Of a stretch of 38,571 bases of DNA, positions 15,506 to 25,652 are shown piece by piece. The stretch lies in the NCBI GenBank assembly GCA_002747805.1, contig PDQP01000014.1, positions 1-38,571 of the forward strand. Direction: 5' to 3'. The DNA comes from Deltaproteobacteria bacterium (GTDB taxonomy: Bacteria > Desulfobacterota > Desulfobulbia > Desulfobulbales > Desulfocapsaceae). The translations under genes were made by a program, and so were the position numbers. The notes beneath the pieces were generated by a model, which saw only the letters and a program-made list of their open reading frames with translations, had not been told where the DNA came from and did not search any database. Within the stretch, counting starts at the first letter, position 1. Each line of letters opens with the position of its first letter.

Positions 15506-16248
15506 TGGAACAAAACCCGCCATTGGTGCCAGACGATATATCCCCCGGCAGCCAGCAGGAAGAATGCCGAGATCAGATGAATAAAGGGGAATATTTTTTT
15601 CATCCGGCCCGTAACCTGGGCCTTTTTTACCAGGGCGATGCCAAGGGTTAGAATCAGCAGCACCAGAAACACTCCGGCGATAAAGGAAAAAAACTGCCCC
15701 AGCCCCTCCTGCCAGTTTTGACTGGTAAAACTGCTGCCAACCACCGCCAGGAAGATGGGCAGGGTGCAGCTCATTGAAGTTATACCGAAGGTGATGCCGA
15801 ATAAAAAGAAGCTCCAAATGCTCATATCGCGGGGATCGCCAATTTTCTGTGCCAGTTTCAGCAGCAAGGGCAGGGAAAAATGTTTGCCCGTCAGCAGCCA
15901 GCAGCCAAGCAGAATCATCAGACCGCCCACCACCAGGACAAACCAGGGAATATATTCTTCAATAAAACTGCCGCCCGCCATGATCAGCCCGCCCACGGCC
16001 CCAAAAACCACGGCAAAACCACTGGTTACAATGAAGGTTACCATTAGGGCCTTGAATATCCTGAGCAAAATGGACTGGCTGCCGAAGGTCTTGTCATTTG
16101 CCCCCAGGTACAGGCTGAGATAAACCGGCAGCATGGCAAAGCCGCAAGGATTAACCGCCGAGACCATCCCGGCGGCAAGGCCGTAGCTCAAATGCAGATA
16201 AACGGCCAGATTTTCCATTGATTGACTTGCCAAGACCTGCAAATTCAT
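15502..16248 (-). CDS. ccdA: Cytochrome c biogenesis protein CcdA (DsbD membrane domain)
   Basis: This 248-residue polytopic membrane protein carries electrons from cytoplasmic thioredoxin to periplasmic thiol proteins, feeding cytochrome c maturation. The redox cysteine pair is visible in SAVNPCGFAMLPVYLS (C35) and TSMSCTLPIF (about C160), each followed by proline as in CcdA/DsbD. About six to seven membrane helices are evident. The start has a strong AGGAGGGAAGT ribosome site. It is the last gene of the long minus-strand run and overlaps the end of yhhQ tail to tail. No thioredoxin-like partner gene (ResA/CcmG) is adjacent, so the acceptor is encoded elsewhere. Confidence 0.93.
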   Translation of the reverse strand: MNLQVLASQSMENLAVYLHLSYGLAAGMVSAVNPCGFAMLPVYLSLYLGANDKTFGSQSILLRIFKALMVTFIVTSGFAVVFGAVGGLIMAGGSFIEEYIPWFVLVVGGLMILLGCWLLTGKHFSLPLLLKLAQKIGDPRDMSIWSFFLFGITFGITSMSCTLPIFLAVVGSSFTSQNWQEGLGQFFSFIAGVFLVLLILTLGIALVKKAQVTGRMKKIFPFIHLISAFFLLAAGGYIVWHQWRVLFH

Positions 16249-16291
16249 ACTTCCCTCCTAAGCCGATAAAATTTTCGGTTGCCCGCGGCGG

Positions 16292-17098
16292 CTAATCCGC
16301 TGCTGAATCTATGGCCCGGGCAATCATAACTGCCTCCTTGACCATCGCTGCCCGATGAACCCTGATCATTGAAACGCCTTGATTTACGGCCAAGGCTGCC
16401 ACAACCGCCGTGGCAAAATCCCTTTCCTGATCCCTTTTGCCGGTAATTTCCCCTAGAAAGCTCTTTCGTGAATGACCGAGCAGAATCGGGCGGCCCAGCT
16501 CTCTAAATCGGCCAAGATGTTTCAAAATGGATAAATTATGGGCCAGGGTCTTGCCAAAGCCGATGCCCGGGTCAATAATAATTCGCTCAAGGTCTAGGCC
16601 CAGTTCTTCCAGCCGCCTTAGCCTTTCCTGAAAAAAATCATATAGTTCCTGAACAACATCATTATACCTGGGGGCAAGCTGCATATTGGCCGGATTGTTC
16701 TGCATATGCATAATGATTACCGGCACCTCGGTCTCCTGTGCCAGCTTGATCATGGCCGGATCATGCCGCAGGGCGGAAATATCGTTAATCATATCTGCTC
16801 CGGCGGCCAGGGCTGCCTCTGCAACCTCTGCATTTCTGGTATCTATGGACAGCGGCACCTCGGGATAATGCCTTTTGATTAGCTCAATGGCCGGAATGGT
16901 GCGGGCAAGCTCATCGCTAATGGACACCGGACTGGCAAAGGGACGGGTGGATTCCCCCCCCACATCCAGAATATCTGCCCCCTCATCAATCAGGCGTTTT
17001 GCTCCGGCCAGTGCCAGTTCCGGTGAGTTATGACGGCCTCCGTCAGAAAAGGAATCGGGCGTTACATTTAGTATGCCCATGATTTTTACCGAAGGCAT
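16292..17098 (-). CDS. folP: Dihydropteroate synthase
   Basis: This 268-residue cytoplasmic enzyme joins p-aminobenzoate to the pterin pyrophosphate in folate synthesis and is the target of sulfonamides. Family motifs are complete: MGILNVTPDSFSDGGR at residues 7-22, ADILDVGGESTRP near 41-53, SIDTRNAEVAEAAL, DMINDISALRHDP, IIIDPGIGFGKTLAHN and GHSRKSFLGEITG. The ATG lies three bases after the ftsH stop with no clear ribosome site, so translation is probably coupled to ftsH. The ftsH-folP order is widespread in proteobacteria and supports both calls. Confidence 0.97.
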   Translation of the reverse strand: MPSVKIMGILNVTPDSFSDGGRHNSPELALAGAKRLIDEGADILDVGGESTRPFASPVSISDELARTIPAIELIKRHYPEVPLSIDTRNAEVAEAALAAGADMINDISALRHDPAMIKLAQETEVPVIIMHMQNNPANMQLAPRYNDVVQELYDFFQERLRRLEELGLDLERIIIDPGIGFGKTLAHNLSILKHLGRFRELGRPILLGHSRKSFLGEITGKRDQERDFATAVVAALAVNQGVSMIRVHRAAMVKEAVMIARAIDSAAD

Positions 17099-17101
17099 TT
17101 G

Positions 17102-19009
17102 CTAGCTTGCTTCGGGACTATGTCCTTCCGGCTTAGGCGGCGGTGTGATGATCACCGAATCTTTAGATTCTGCGGCCTGCTTCGCCGATGGCTCCGGTTC
17201 GTCAGCGGCAAGCTCCGGTGCCAATTCCTTAATGATTTCCTCTATATCGCTTAAATCGATGGTCTCTTTTTCAAGGAGCATCTCGGCCATTTTATTTAAG
17301 ATTGGCCGATGTTGGGTCAAAAGTTCTGTTACCTTTTCCGATGATTCCAGAATAATATCCCGAATTGCCAGATCAATCTGTCTGGCAGTCTCCTCGCTAA
17401 AATCACGGTGGCGGTTAAGCTCGCGGCCCAAGAAAATCTGCTCCTCTTTCTGGCCGTAGGTAAGCGGCCCCAGTTCATCGCTCATGCCCCATTCGCAGAC
17501 CATCTTTCGGGCAAGCTCAGTGGCCCTTTCCAGGTCGTTGCCTGCTCCGGTGGTGATTTCCCCAAAAACAATCTTTTCGGCCACCCGGCCGCCGAATAGT
17601 ATGCAAATAGTATGCTCCAGAAAGGTCTTGGAATGGGTATATTTTTCATCCATGGGCAGCTGCATGGTCAGCCCCAAGGCCCGTCCCCTGGGGATGATAG
17701 TTACCTTATGAATCGGGTCGGTGTCGGGCAGAAGTCTGGCAATCAGGGCATGTCCGGCCTCGTGATAGGCAGTAACCTCCTTTTCCTTGTCATTGATGAT
17801 CATGGATTTACGTTCCGCACCCATCATAATCTTGTCCTTGGCCCTTTCCAGCAGGGCAAGGCTCACCTCTTTTTCACCATTTCTGGCCGCCATTAGAGCC
17901 GCCTCGTTGATCAGATTTTCCAGATCGGCACCGGAAAAACCAGGCGTACCCCGAGCCAGAATTTCCAGGTCAACGGCTGGATCCATCTTGACCTTACCAG
18001 CATAAATTTCAAGGATTTTGCGGCGGCCGCCCACATCCGGCACCGGTACCACCACCTGACGATCAAAACGGCCGGGACGCAAAAGAGCCGGATCCAGAAC
18101 ATCAGGACGGTTGGTGGCAGCCACAATAATCACCCCCTCGCTGGATTCAAAACCGTCCATCTCCACCAGAAGCTGGTTCAGGGTCTGCTCCCTTTCATCA
18201 TGGCCGCCGCCCAGCCCGGCCCCGCGATGACGGCCTACCGCATCAATCTCATCAATAAAGATGATACAGGGGGCATTTTTCTTGCCCTGATTAAAAAGAT
18301 CACGCACCCGTGAGGCACCCACGCCGACAAACATTTCCACAAAATCAGAGCCGGAAATGGAGAAAAACGGCACATCCGCCTCTCCGGCAATGGCCCTTGC
18401 CAGCAGGGTCTTTCCGGTGCCGGGCGAGCCTGCCAGCAAAACCCCCTTGGGAATCCTGCCGCCCAAGGCGGTAAATTTTTGCGGATCCTTTAGAAAATCA
18501 ATGATTTCCTCCAGCTCTTCCTTGGCCTCATCAATACCGGCTACATCCTTGAAGGTAACCTTGTTCTCGCCCTGCTCCATAAGTTTGGCTCGGGTCTTGC
18601 CGAAAGATAAGGCCCCGCCCTTGCCGCTCTGCATCTGCCGCATAAAGAAAATCCAGACCCCAATCAGCAGCAGCATGGGAAACCAGGAAACAAAAATCTG
18701 CATCAACCATGATTCACGCTGGCGTTCCTTGACGGTTATATCTACCCCTGCATTACGCAAAATGGGGATTAACTCCCCGTCATTGATGGGAAAAATGGTT
18801 TGAAACTGCTTGCCGTCCGGCAGGGTGCCGGAGATGGCATCACCGCTGATGGTAACTCTGGTGATGGTCTTGCTCTGCACACTAGCCACAAATTGTGAAT
18901 AGGTCAGCAGGTTGGGGTCGCCCTTCGGCTCATTGAAAATATTGAACAGCATCAGCATAGCCAGCCCGATCACCAGCCACATACTAAGATTTTTGTAAAA
19001 ATTACTCAA
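17102..19009 (-). CDS. ftsH: ATP-dependent zinc metalloprotease FtsH
   Basis: This membrane AAA+ protease (635 residues) degrades misfolded membrane proteins and regulatory proteins. The start is a TTG at 19009 with a strong GGGAGGAA site six bases upstream; it gives [15 protein letters not shown], the usual FtsH N-terminus. An upstream frame to 19108 adds 33 residues unlike the family. Membrane helices lie near 10-25 and 103-123. Walker A is GSPGTGKT at 194-201, Walker B IIFIDEID at 249-256, and the zinc site HEAGH at 416-420. The C-terminus is a charged tail. It follows carB by 132 bases and runs into folP. Confidence 0.97.
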   Translation of the reverse strand: MSNFYKNLSMWLVIGLAMLMLFNIFNEPKGDPNLLTYSQFVASVQSKTITRVTISGDAISGTLPDGKQFQTIFPINDGELIPILRNAGVDITVKERQRESWLMQIFVSWFPMLLLIGVWIFFMRQMQSGKGGALSFGKTRAKLMEQGENKVTFKDVAGIDEAKEELEEIIDFLKDPQKFTALGGRIPKGVLLAGSPGTGKTLLARAIAGEADVPFFSISGSDFVEMFVGVGASRVRDLFNQGKKNAPCIIFIDEIDAVGRHRGAGLGGGHDEREQTLNQLLVEMDGFESSEGVIIVAATNRPDVLDPALLRPGRFDRQVVVPVPDVGGRRKILEIYAGKVKMDPAVDLEILARGTPGFSGADLENLINEAALMAARNGEKEVSLALLERAKDKIMMGAERKSMIINDKEKEVTAYHEAGHALIARLLPDTDPIHKVTIIPRGRALGLTMQLPMDEKYTHSKTFLEHTICILFGGRVAEKIVFGEITTGAGNDLERATELARKMVCEWGMSDELGPLTYGQKEEQIFLGRELNRHRDFSEETARQIDLAIRDIILESSEKVTELLTQHRPILNKMAEMLLEKETIDLSDIEEIIKELAPELAADEPEPSAKQAAESKDSVIITPPPKPEGHSPEAS

Positions 19010-19141
19010 GGATTCCTCCCGTTTCCCTAGTTTTCCGAAATAACAGGCAAGGTTCAATTTGCCCTGAAACAAAAGCGGAATAATAAACCGTAACTCAAAA
19101 CATATCAAGCCGCCATCAGGATTTTGCCGTAAAAAATATGA

Positions 19142-22100
19142 TTATTTGGTGAAATATTGAACCGGCTGCACCCCAATTGCTGATTTTTTTGCCTCGGCAA
19201 GGGCCATAATCATGGCCTTGGCCCCGGCCTTGGTGGTGGTGTAGGTGATATGAAAATCAAGGGCGGCCCTTCTTATCAGGTAGGAATCCTCGGTGGTTCT
19301 TTTTCCCAGCGAGGTGTTTACTATCCAGTTGATCTGGTTATCCTGAATCTTGTCCAGAATATGCGGCCTGCCCTGCGATATCTTGTTGACCCGCTCGCAG
19401 GCAACTTGATGGTCAGCAAGCATTTGGGCCGTGCCGTCCGTAGCCAGCACCTTATAACCCATGTCAATCAGGACTTTGGCGATTGGAATCATGGCCGATT
19501 TGTCCGCATCCCTGACACTGATAAAGACCTGCCCCGGCTCCGGCAGGTTGGCTCCGGCGGCAATGGATGCCTTGGCGGTGGCCAGCCCCAGATTGTCATC
19601 GATGCCCATCACCTCGCCGGTGGACTTCATCTCCGGACCGAGCAGGGTATCCACCTTGTCAAAACGGTCAAAGGGGAAGACGGCCTCCTTTACCGCCCAA
19701 TGGCCGATTTTAACCTCGCTGGTCAGCCCCAACTCCTCAAGGCTCATGCCCAGCATCACCTTGGTAGCCAGCCGGGCCAGCGGCACTCCGGTTGCCTTGG
19801 AGACAAAAGGCACGGTTCTTGATGCCCGCGGATTTACCTCCAGCACATATAGCTTTTCATCCTTGACGGCAAACTGCACATTCATCAGCCCAATCACTCC
19901 AAGCTCTCTGGCCATATCCTTGCTGGCGGTCATGATTTCTTCGATAATCGACTGGGGCAGGGTGTGCGGCGGCAGTACGCAGGAAGAATCGCCCGAATGA
20001 ATACCTGCCTCCTCCACATGCTCCATAATGCCGCCGATGATGGTGGTTTGTCCATCACTGATGGCATCAACATCAACCTCAATGGCATCTTTCAAGAATT
20101 TATCAATCAAAACCGGATGTTCCTTAGCCATGCCGCCGATGGCCGCCATAAAATCCTTAACGCCCTGATCATTATAAACAATTCGCATGTCCCGGCCGCC
20201 CAAAACGTAAGATGGCCGCATGACCACCGGATAACCAATGCGATTTGCGGCGGCCAGGGCCTCTTCCTGGGTGAACACGGTGTTGTTTTCCGGCTGTTTC
20301 AGGCCGAGTTTCTGCAAAAACTGCTGGAAGCGTTTTCTATCTTCCGCCCGGTCGATGGCATCCGGCTGGGTGCCGACAATGGGTACTCCGGCCTCCTCCA
20401 GTTGAACGGCCAGATTAAGCGGCGTTTGCCCGCCAAATTGGACGATAACCCCGTCCGGCTGTTCCAGATCGATAATATTTAGCACATCCTCAATGGTCAG
20501 CGGCTCGAAATACAGCTTGTCCGAAGTATCGTAGTCGGTGGAGACGGTTTCGGGGTTGGAGTTGACCATAATCGATTCAATACCCATCTCCTTCAGGGCA
20601 AATGAAGCGTGGACGCAGCAGTAATCAAACTCGATGCCCTGGCCGATGCGGTTAGGCCCGCCACCCAGAATGACAATTTTCTTCCTGCCGCTAGCCGCCG
20701 CCTCATTTTCCTGCTCATAGGTGGAATAATAATAGGGCGTATATGCCTCAAACTCCGCCGAGCAGGTATCGACCAGCTTAAATACCGGCAAGATACCCAG
20801 CTCAGCCCGTAATTTCCGCACGTCTTTTGGCGAAGTTCCGGTGAGATGGGCAAGCTGGCAGTCTGAAAAACCAAGCTCTTTGGACGTTTGTAAAAATTCT
20901 TGGTTAAGCCCCTTAAAACCAGCCTCGACAATTTTCCTTTCATGGCTGACTATCTGCCTGAATTGTTCGATAAACCAAGGGTCTATCTTGGTTAAGGCAA
21001 AAATTTTATCCAGGCTCATCTCTCGTTTTAGAGCCTCGTAAATAAAGTTGAACCGTCTGGAACTCGGCACCCTCAAACCCTGCTCCAAATCTTCCAGCTC
21101 AAGGCCGCTAAAATCTTCCTTGCCGTCGCCGCCAAAGCCGAACCTGCCGGTTTCAAGCGAACGCATTCCCTTTTGCAAGGCTTCCTTGAAGGTGCGGCCG
21201 ATAGCCATGGTCTCGCCTACCGATTTCATGGCGGTGGTTAGCTGGTCATCGGTTTCGGGAAATTTTTCAAAGGTCCATCTGGGGATTTTGACCACGCAAT
21301 AGTCGATCACCGGCTCAAAGGCGGCACAGGTGGTTCTGGTAATATCGTTCCTGATTTCATCCAGGGTATAGCCGACCGCCAGTTTGGCGGCAATCTTGGC
21401 AATGGGAAATCCGGTCGCCTTGGAAGCCAAGGCAGAGCTTCTGGAAACCCTGGGGTTCATCTCGATAATCATCATTTCGCCGTTTTCAGGGTTGACGGCA
21501 AACTGCACATTAGAGCCGCCCGTCTCCACGCCGATTTCGCGGATGATAGCGATGGCCGCATCACGCATGGCCTGATATTCACGGTCAGAGAGGGTTTGCG
21601 CCGGAGCCACGGTGATAGAATCTCCGGTATGAACGCCCATGGCATCAATATTTTCTATGGAGCAGATAATCACCACATTGTCGCTTTTATCCCTCATTAC
21701 CTCAAGTTCATACTCTTTCCAGCCGAGCAGGCTCTTTTCGATCATGATCTCGCAGGTCATGGAAAGATCCAGTCCGGCGGTGCTTAACTCTTCCAGTTCA
21801 TGTCGATTGTAGGCCACGCCGCCGCCGGTGCCGCCCAGGGTGAAGCTGGGGCGGACAATCAGCGGAAAGCCGATTTCTTCTCCGGCCTGCATGGCATCGG
21901 CCAGATTATGAACAATGGCCGATTCGGGAACCTGCAAACCGATTGACCGCATCGCCTCACGAAACTCATCCCGTCCTTCTGCCTTTTTGATTACCTCGAT
22001 GTTAGCCGCCAGCAATTCAACCCCGTATTTTTCCAAGGCCCCGGTTTCGGCTACCTTGATGGCGGTGTTAAGGGCGGTCTGGCCGCCAAGGGTGGGGAGC

Positions 22101-22357
22101 AGGGCATCAGGCCGCTCCTTTTCGATCACCTTGACCACCATTTCCGGGGTAATCGGCTCGATATAAGTGGCATCTGCCAGTTCCGGATCGGTCATAATGG
22201 TAGCCGGATTGGAGTTAATCAGCACCACCTCATAGCCCTCTTCCTTCAGGGCTTTCACCGCCTGGGTTCCTGAATAATCAAACTCGCAGGCCTGGCTGAT
22301 GATGATCGGGCCGGAACCGATGATAAGTATTTTTTTTATGTCCGTTCTTTTTGGCAT
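19142..22357 (-). CDS. carB: Carbamoyl-phosphate synthase large subunit
   Basis: This 1071-residue subunit makes carbamoyl phosphate from bicarbonate, ATP and ammonia delivered by CarA, for arginine and pyrimidine synthesis. Both halves are visible. The first starts [25 protein letters not shown] (in two parts) with an ATP-grasp from about 130; the second starts [21 protein letters not shown] near 555. The C-terminal methylglyoxal-synthase-like allosteric domain (about 940-1071) contains [14 protein letters not shown]. Length matches the family. It lies 29 bases after carA. In position 15 of the first half the motif has an isoleucine where many homologues have glycine, a conservative variant. 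Confidence 0.98.
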   Translation of the reverse strand: MPKRTDIKKILIIGSGPIIISQACEFDYSGTQAVKALKEEGYEVVLINSNPATIMTDPELADATYIEPITPEMVVKVIEKERPDALLPTLGGQTALNTAIKVAETGALEKYGVELLAANIEVIKKAEGRDEFREAMRSIGLQVPESAIVHNLADAMQAGEEIGFPLIVRPSFTLGGTGGGVAYNRHELEELSTAGLDLSMTCEIMIEKSLLGWKEYELEVMRDKSDNVVIICSIENIDAMGVHTGDSITVAPAQTLSDREYQAMRDAAIAIIREIGVETGGSNVQFAVNPENGEMMIIEMNPRVSRSSALASKATGFPIAKIAAKLAVGYTLDEIRNDITRTTCAAFEPVIDYCVVKIPRWTFEKFPETDDQLTTAMKSVGETMAIGRTFKEALQKGMRSLETGRFGFGGDGKEDFSGLELEDLEQGLRVPSSRRFNFIYEALKREMSLDKIFALTKIDPWFIEQFRQIVSHERKIVEAGFKGLNQEFLQTSKELGFSDCQLAHLTGTSPKDVRKLRAELGILPVFKLVDTCSAEFEAYTPYYYSTYEQENEAAASGRKKIVILGGGPNRIGQGIEFDYCCVHASFALKEMGIESIMVNSNPETVSTDYDTSDKLYFEPLTIEDVLNIIDLEQPDGVIVQFGGQTPLNLAVQLEEAGVPIVGTQPDAIDRAEDRKRFQQFLQKLGLKQPENNTVFTQEEALAAANRIGYPVVMRPSYVLGGRDMRIVYNDQGVKDFMAAIGGMAKEHPVLIDKFLKDAIEVDVDAISDGQTTIIGGIMEHVEEAGIHSGDSSCVLPPHTLPQSIIEEIMTASKDMARELGVIGLMNVQFAVKDEKLYVLEVNPRASRTVPFVSKATGVPLARLATKVMLGMSLEELGLTSEVKIGHWAVKEAVFPFDRFDKVDTLLGPEMKSTGEVMGIDDNLGLATAKASIAAGANLPEPGQVFISVRDADKSAMIPIAKVLIDMGYKVLATDGTAQMLADHQVACERVNKISQGRPHILDKIQDNQINWIVNTSLGKRTTEDSYLIRRAALDFHITYTTTKAGAKAMIMALAEAKKSAIGVQPVQYFTK

Positions 22358-22386
22358 GGTGGTCTGCTTATGGGATAATCTGCTGA

Positions 22387-23529
22387 TTAGTGGTGTTTTT
22401 TATGCTTTTTCATCATGTCGATAAAGCGGCCAAACAGATGCCTGGCATCGTGCGGCCCGGGGGCGTGTTCAGGGTGGTACTGCACTGAAAAGGCCGGAAA
22501 AATTTTATGCCGTATTCCGGCCAGGCTATTATCATTCAGGTTGATATGGGTTATCTCCACCTCATCCTGATTCAGGCTGGTTTCATCCAGGCAGTAGCCG
22601 TGGTTTTGGGCGGTGATTTCCACCTTACCGGTGGTTAAATCCTTGACTGGCTGGTTGCCGCCCCGATGACCGAATTTTAGCTTGTAGGTTTTTCCGCCGC
22701 AGGCCAGCCCCAAAAGCTGATGCCCAAGGCAGATGCCGAAAATGGGCTTGGTGCCGAGCAGTTTTTTAATGGTCTCAACCACGCCGATCACCCCTTCCGG
22801 GTCGCCCGGGCCGTTGGAGAGAAAAATCCCGTCCGGCCCCATAGCCAGCAAGGTCTTTGCATCGGTTGAGGCAGGCAAAACCTGCACCTGACAGCCCATC
22901 TGCATTAGTATTCTGGCCTGATTATATTTCATGCCAAAATCAAGGACGGCCACCTTTAGAGGGTTTTCGCCGGGCTTTTCGGCAGTCTCAAAATTTATGC
23001 CCGGCCTTGCACCTTCGGCAGTCCAGCCGTATGGCTCCCGGCAGCTTACCTTTTCCACCATATTCTGACCATTTAGGCCGTGCCAATCCCTGGCCTTTTT
23101 AATCAGATCGGCAGGAGTTTGGCCGTCTGCCAAGGCCGCAGCCGCAGCTTTCATGGCACCCTTGGTACGGATATGTTTGACCAAGGCTCTGGTGTCAAAG
23201 CCCTCAATGCCCAGCACGCCGTGTTGGCGTAAAAAATCGGCCAGGGTTCCCCGGCTGCGGTGATTGGATGGAAACGGGCAATATTCCTTGATTAAAAAGG
23301 CTCCGGGATGCACCTTTGCTGATTCCATATCCTCATCATTAACCCCGTAATTACCAATCATCGGGCAGGTCATGGTAACCATTTGCCCGGTATATGAGGG
23401 GTCGGTCAGCACTTCCTGATAACCGCTCATGGAGGTATTAAAAACCATCTCTCCCACCGCCTCACCGGAGTCGGTAAAAGACCTTCCCTCAAAAATTGTT
23501 CCATCCTCAAGAGCGATGATTGCCTTCAT
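22387..23529 (-). CDS. carA: Carbamoyl-phosphate synthase small subunit
   Basis: This 380-residue glutaminase subunit hydrolyses glutamine and passes ammonia to CarB. The start at 23529 ([18 protein letters not shown]) matches the family; a longer in-frame start would add 12 unrelated residues. The nucleophile C267 is in [17 protein letters not shown], and the [10 protein letters not shown] segment near the C-terminus holds the catalytic His and Glu. The N-terminal domain has [16 protein letters not shown] candidate promoter lies at 23594-23622. No pyrimidine attenuator or PyrR-type hairpin was recognised in the 140-base leader. Confidence 0.97.
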   Translation of the reverse strand: MKAIIALEDGTIFEGRSFTDSGEAVGEMVFNTSMSGYQEVLTDPSYTGQMVTMTCPMIGNYGVNDEDMESAKVHPGAFLIKEYCPFPSNHRSRGTLADFLRQHGVLGIEGFDTRALVKHIRTKGAMKAAAAALADGQTPADLIKKARDWHGLNGQNMVEKVSCREPYGWTAEGARPGINFETAEKPGENPLKVAVLDFGMKYNQARILMQMGCQVQVLPASTDAKTLLAMGPDGIFLSNGPGDPEGVIGVVETIKKLLGTKPIFGICLGHQLLGLACGGKTYKLKFGHRGGNQPVKDLTTGKVEITAQNHGYCLDETSLNQDEVEITHINLNDNSLAGIRHKIFPAFSVQYHPEHAPGPHDARHLFGRFIDMMKKHKKHH

Positions 23530-23593
23530 AAAAAATCCCTGGTCTGCATTGGCTGTAAGTGCCACTATTCAGATAGCTGCCCAAAAACAAGGT

Positions 23594-23622
23594 CATCTAA
23601 CCAAAAATCAGATTTTAGTCAA
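23594..23622 (-). promoter_or_regulatory. Candidate promoter for carAB
   Basis: On the minus strand TTGACT (23617-23622) and TAGATG (23594-23599) are spaced by 17 bases; the -35 box matches consensus at five positions. The expected transcript starts near 23587, about 58 bases before carA. Confidence 0.45.
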
Positions 23623-23669
23623 TTCAAATCAGCTAATACCTTGAAATAATTTAATATTCTTGTTTATGC

Positions 23670-23882
23670 CTATCTCTCACCCCAGATCTGATAGCCCTGT
23701 TCCTTGTATTTTCTAATGCACTCATCACTTTCCTTATGGTCTTTTGTCCAGGTGCTGGCCTCACATTCCTTGAAGTCCAGGGTTTCAGGATGTTTCAAAA
23801 TTACCTTGCGGTAGCCATTATTTTGACAAGAACCAAGCAATAATACCGCAGCAAAAATTGTAAACAAAACCAAAGATTTCAT
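23670..23882 (-). CDS. Small lipoprotein of unknown function
   Basis: This 70-residue protein has a lipoprotein signal peptide (MKSLVLFTIFAAVLLLGSC, lipidated C19) followed by a charged, tyrosine-rich mature part of about 50 residues with two more cysteines (in KECEAS and DECIRKY), which could form a disulfide. The start at 23882 is preferred because TGGAGAA precedes it; an upstream ATG adds six residues. It begins 21 bases after yrbL on the same strand, so the two may be co-transcribed. I do not recognise a family. Location should be the outer or inner membrane facing the periplasm. Confidence 0.65.
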   Translation of the reverse strand: MKSLVLFTIFAAVLLLGSCQNNGYRKVILKHPETLDFKECEASTWTKDHKESDECIRKYKEQGYQIWGER

Positions 23883-23903
23883 ATTTTCTCCATATTTCAT
23901 TGT

Positions 23904-24497
23904 TTAACTCCTTGCCTCTATTATCATATCCAGCAGCCTCTGGCAGCGGCGCCTTAGCTTTTTCCTTGAAAAATAAGGAAGATAGGTGGAAACAGGAATA
24001 AATTCATAGTTGTTATACGGTCCTTTAAGATCAATCAGCATCGGCTGGCAGGAGCCATTTTCCAGGGTCTTGACCAGAATATTAAACCGATTCAGATCAA
24101 ATAGCTGGATATTATATTTTATCAGTATGCCGCTAAGTTCCTTAATTTTATTCTCAACCTCGGCCAGATTATAAACTTCCCTTTGGTCAAGCACCTTAGC
24201 CAGCCTGGGCGAGACCTGGCCGTCAAAATCCCTGACACACTGGCTAACCAGACCGCGGCCCAGATTGGTATCAATAAAACCATAATACGGCGGGATGAAA
24301 TCCAGCGGCAGCTTCATTGCCTTAAGCCGCTGGTAATATTTCCATTCCTTCATATTGCCGTCCAGCCGCCGGGACAATTCATCAGGATGGACGATGATTT
24401 TGATGATTCGGTTATGATCTTCGGGATGCAGATAGCAATGCCGGAACTTGCTCTCGGCAATCCTGCTGTCAGCAGCCAATTCCAGTATCGGTTCCAT
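23904..24497 (-). CDS. yrbL: YrbL-family protein
   Basis: This 197-residue cytoplasmic protein matches the YrbL family, named after an E. coli gene regulated by PhoP and BasR. The kinase-like C-terminal motif IQLFDLNRFNILVK (about residues 131-144) resembles the catalytic HxDxxxxN loop with D135 and N138. It is followed by LIDLKGPYNNYEF, where D155 is in the metal-site position, and the family tail SRKKLRRRCQRLLDMI. The N-terminal HPEDHNRIIKI is the other typical motif. The fold suggests a small kinase-like enzyme, but no substrate is known. Its ATG lies seven bases after the aroC stop, without a clear ribosome site. Confidence 0.85.
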   Translation of the reverse strand: MEPILELAADSRIAESKFRHCYLHPEDHNRIIKIIVHPDELSRRLDGNMKEWKYYQRLKAMKLPLDFIPPYYGFIDTNLGRGLVSQCVRDFDGQVSPRLAKVLDQREVYNLAEVENKIKELSGILIKYNIQLFDLNRFNILVKTLENGSCQPMLIDLKGPYNNYEFIPVSTYLPYFSRKKLRRRCQRLLDMIIEARS

Positions 24498-24504
24498 AAT
24501 CGGT

Positions 24505-25599
24505 TTATACCATGCTCAAGCCCTTCCTGGCCTCCTGCCTCAGCAGCATATCCAGAATAACCAGGGCTGCCATGGATTCAACAATGGGAACCGCCCTTGG
24601 CACCACGCATGGGTCGTGCCTGCCCTTGGCCGCCAGCAGTACCTCGCTGCCGTTATAATCGGCGGTTTTTTGCGGCAGTGAGATAGTGGCCGGGGGTTTG
24701 AAGGCCACCCGGAAAATAATCGGCTCCCCGTTGGAAATGCCGCCCTGAATCCCGCCGGAATTATTGGTCATGGTGCCAAGCCTGCCGGATTTGGCGATAA
24801 AGGGGTCATTATGCGATGAACCCTGCATCCTTGCCCCGGCAAAGCCGGAACCTATCTCAAAACCCTTGGCCGCCGGAATAGCCAGCATCCCCTGGGCCAG
24901 TTTTGCCTCCAGCTTTTCATAGACCGGCTCACCCAGTCCGGCAGGCACCTTTCTGATAACGCAGGAGACGGTGCCGCCGATGGAATCTCCGGCCTCCTTC
25001 ATGGCGGTTATGATCTCGGTGATGATTTTTGCGGCCTTAGCATCGGGGCATCTGGTCGGCTCCTGGTCCACCTGCTTCCGGCTGATGGTCAATACGTCCA
25101 CAGGGCCTGCCTGGGTATTACCCACCGAGCTTACCCAGCCGACCACCTCCACGCCGCATTTTTCCTGTAAAACCTTCATGGCTACCGCTCCAGCGGCAAC
25201 CGTGCCGATGGTCTCTCTGGCACTGGCACGCCCGCCGCCCGAGGATGCCTTGATGCCGTACTTCTGCATATAGGTATAATCGGCATGGGACGGCCTTGGC
25301 GCATCAGCCATCTCACCATAATCGGCGGGCTTTTGATCCCGATTGGCAACCTGCATGGCAATGGGGGTGCCAAGGGTGAGGCCACGCTCGGTACCGGAGA
25401 GGATGACCACCCGATCCTGCTCATCCCGATCAGTGGTAAGACGGCTCTGGCCGGGCCGCCTTCTATCCAGCTGCGGCTGAATATCGGCCTCGGTCAGGGC
25501 CAGACCGGGCGGACAGCCGTCAATTATCACTCCTACCCCCTTGCAGTGGGATTCGCCAAAGGTGGTAATCTTAAAAATTGTACCGAAACTGCTGGACAT
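24505..25599 (-). CDS. aroC: Chorismate synthase
   Basis: This 364-residue enzyme uses reduced FMN to convert EPSP to chorismate, the last step of the shikimate pathway. Conserved motifs are [18 protein letters not shown] near residues 15-32, [11 protein letters not shown] near 46-56, [14 protein letters not shown] near 103-116, [14 protein letters not shown] near 119-132 and [16 protein letters not shown] near 277-292. Length fits the family. The start has AGGAGG five bases upstream. Located between the mltB-like gene and yrbL; other shikimate genes are not nearby. Confidence 0.98.
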   Translation of the reverse strand: MSSSFGTIFKITTFGESHCKGVGVIIDGCPPGLALTEADIQPQLDRRRPGQSRLTTDRDEQDRVVILSGTERGLTLGTPIAMQVANRDQKPADYGEMADAPRPSHADYTYMQKYGIKASSGGGRASARETIGTVAAGAVAMKVLQEKCGVEVVGWVSSVGNTQAGPVDVLTISRKQVDQEPTRCPDAKAAKIITEIITAMKEAGDSIGGTVSCVIRKVPAGLGEPVYEKLEAKLAQGMLAIPAAKGFEIGSGFAGARMQGSSHNDPFIAKSGRLGTMTNNSGGIQGGISNGEPIIFRVAFKPPATISLPQKTADYNGSEVLLAAKGRHDPCVVPRAVPIVESMAALVILDMLLRQEARKGLSMV

Positions 25600-25652
25600 A
25601 GCTGCCTCCTGCGGCTGCCCGGCAGCCGGTTAAATTTTGCTATCAAATTTTG

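Noticed and set aside
16249..16291. CCGATAAAATTTTCGG as a terminator between folP and ccdA
   Set aside because: Only a 4-bp stem and no T tail; too weak to call.
19010..19108. 33-residue N-terminal extension of FtsH
   Set aside because: Unlike any FtsH N-terminus; a strong ribosome site points to the TTG at 19009.
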